From NCBI GenBank assembly GCA_900543525.1, contig UQRS01000035.1, positions 1-22,200 on the forward strand: a stretch of DNA of 22,200 bases, given 5' to 3'. The notes below the pieces were generated by a model. That model had not been told where the DNA came from. It saw nothing but the letters and a program-made list of their open reading frames with translations, and made no database searches. The position numbers were made by a program, and so were the translations under genes. The stretch is from an uncultured Oscillospiraceae bacterium (lineage in GTDB: Bacteria; Bacillota; Clostridia; Oscillospirales; Acutalibacteraceae). This document shows, piece after piece, positions 22,159-22,200 of the stretch. The number at the start of each line of letters is the position of its first letter. Positions within the stretch are counted from its first letter, which is position 1.

Positions 22159-22200
22159 CCCACCTTTCCGCGGCCCGAGCGCAAAAGTTAAACTTTGCAG

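Noticed and set aside
21954..22184. 76-codon minus-strand frame at the right edge
   Set aside because: It lies over direct repeats, has no ribosome site, and its Pro/Arg/Ser-rich translation matches nothing known to me.

Overview
The window looks like the chromosome of an anaerobic, endospore-forming, fairly GC-rich member of the Clostridia (Firmicutes), most likely an Oscillospiraceae/Ruminococcaceae-type gut bacterium. The evidence is a set of endospore-specific genes (spo0A, spoIVB, ymxH/ylmC-family, sigG), purine-rich Shine-Dalgarno sites, U-tract terminators, and two secreted glycosidases ending in type I dockerins. The species cannot be named from the sequence alone. No phage, insertion sequence, CRISPR array, rRNA or tRNA gene was seen.

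Layout. 1-3762 (+): the 3' part of an undecaprenyl-phosphate sugar transferase gene, a small membrane-anchored DUF3862-type protein, an 870-base gene-free stretch (a palindromic repeat, then a 17-bp tandem array), and uppP. 3763-4113: a nested inverted-repeat region. 4114-7813 (-): a sporulation block, in transcription order sigG, ymxH-family, spoIVB, spo0A. 7814-8266: the sigG control region, a terminator, and a second, inverted copy of the palindromic repeat. 8267-12674 (-): a PIG-L deacetylase gene followed by a large dockerin-bearing glycosidase, probably one transcript. 12830-15827 (+): an AraC-type sensor domain lacking its DNA-binding half, a pentapeptide-repeat protein, and a BceRS-like two-component system with no transporter beside it. 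15949-19371 (-): a dockerin-bearing GH130-type enzyme. 19692-21837 (-): an NhaC-type Na+/H+ antiporter with an overlapping C39-like protein. The right end holds short direct repeats.

How the genes fit together. The sugar transferase loads a sugar phosphate onto undecaprenyl phosphate, and UppP regenerates that lipid carrier, so both act in surface-polymer synthesis. SigG is the late forespore sigma factor; SpoIVB is the forespore protease that signals to the mother cell; Spo0A starts sporulation. sigG has a near-perfect sigma-F-type promoter, a GTG start and a structured leader of about 110 nt. The dockerin enzymes would be exported and docked onto cohesins encoded elsewhere; one belongs to a mannoside-active family and the other to an unassigned alpha/alpha-barrel family.

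The least explained features are the two-copy palindromic repeat flanking the sporulation block in inverted orientation, the 17-bp tandem array upstream of uppP, the nested inverted repeat between uppP and spo0A, the glycosidase whose catalytic fold appears to be interrupted by about 570 residues of beta-sandwich modules, and the direct repeats at the right edge.
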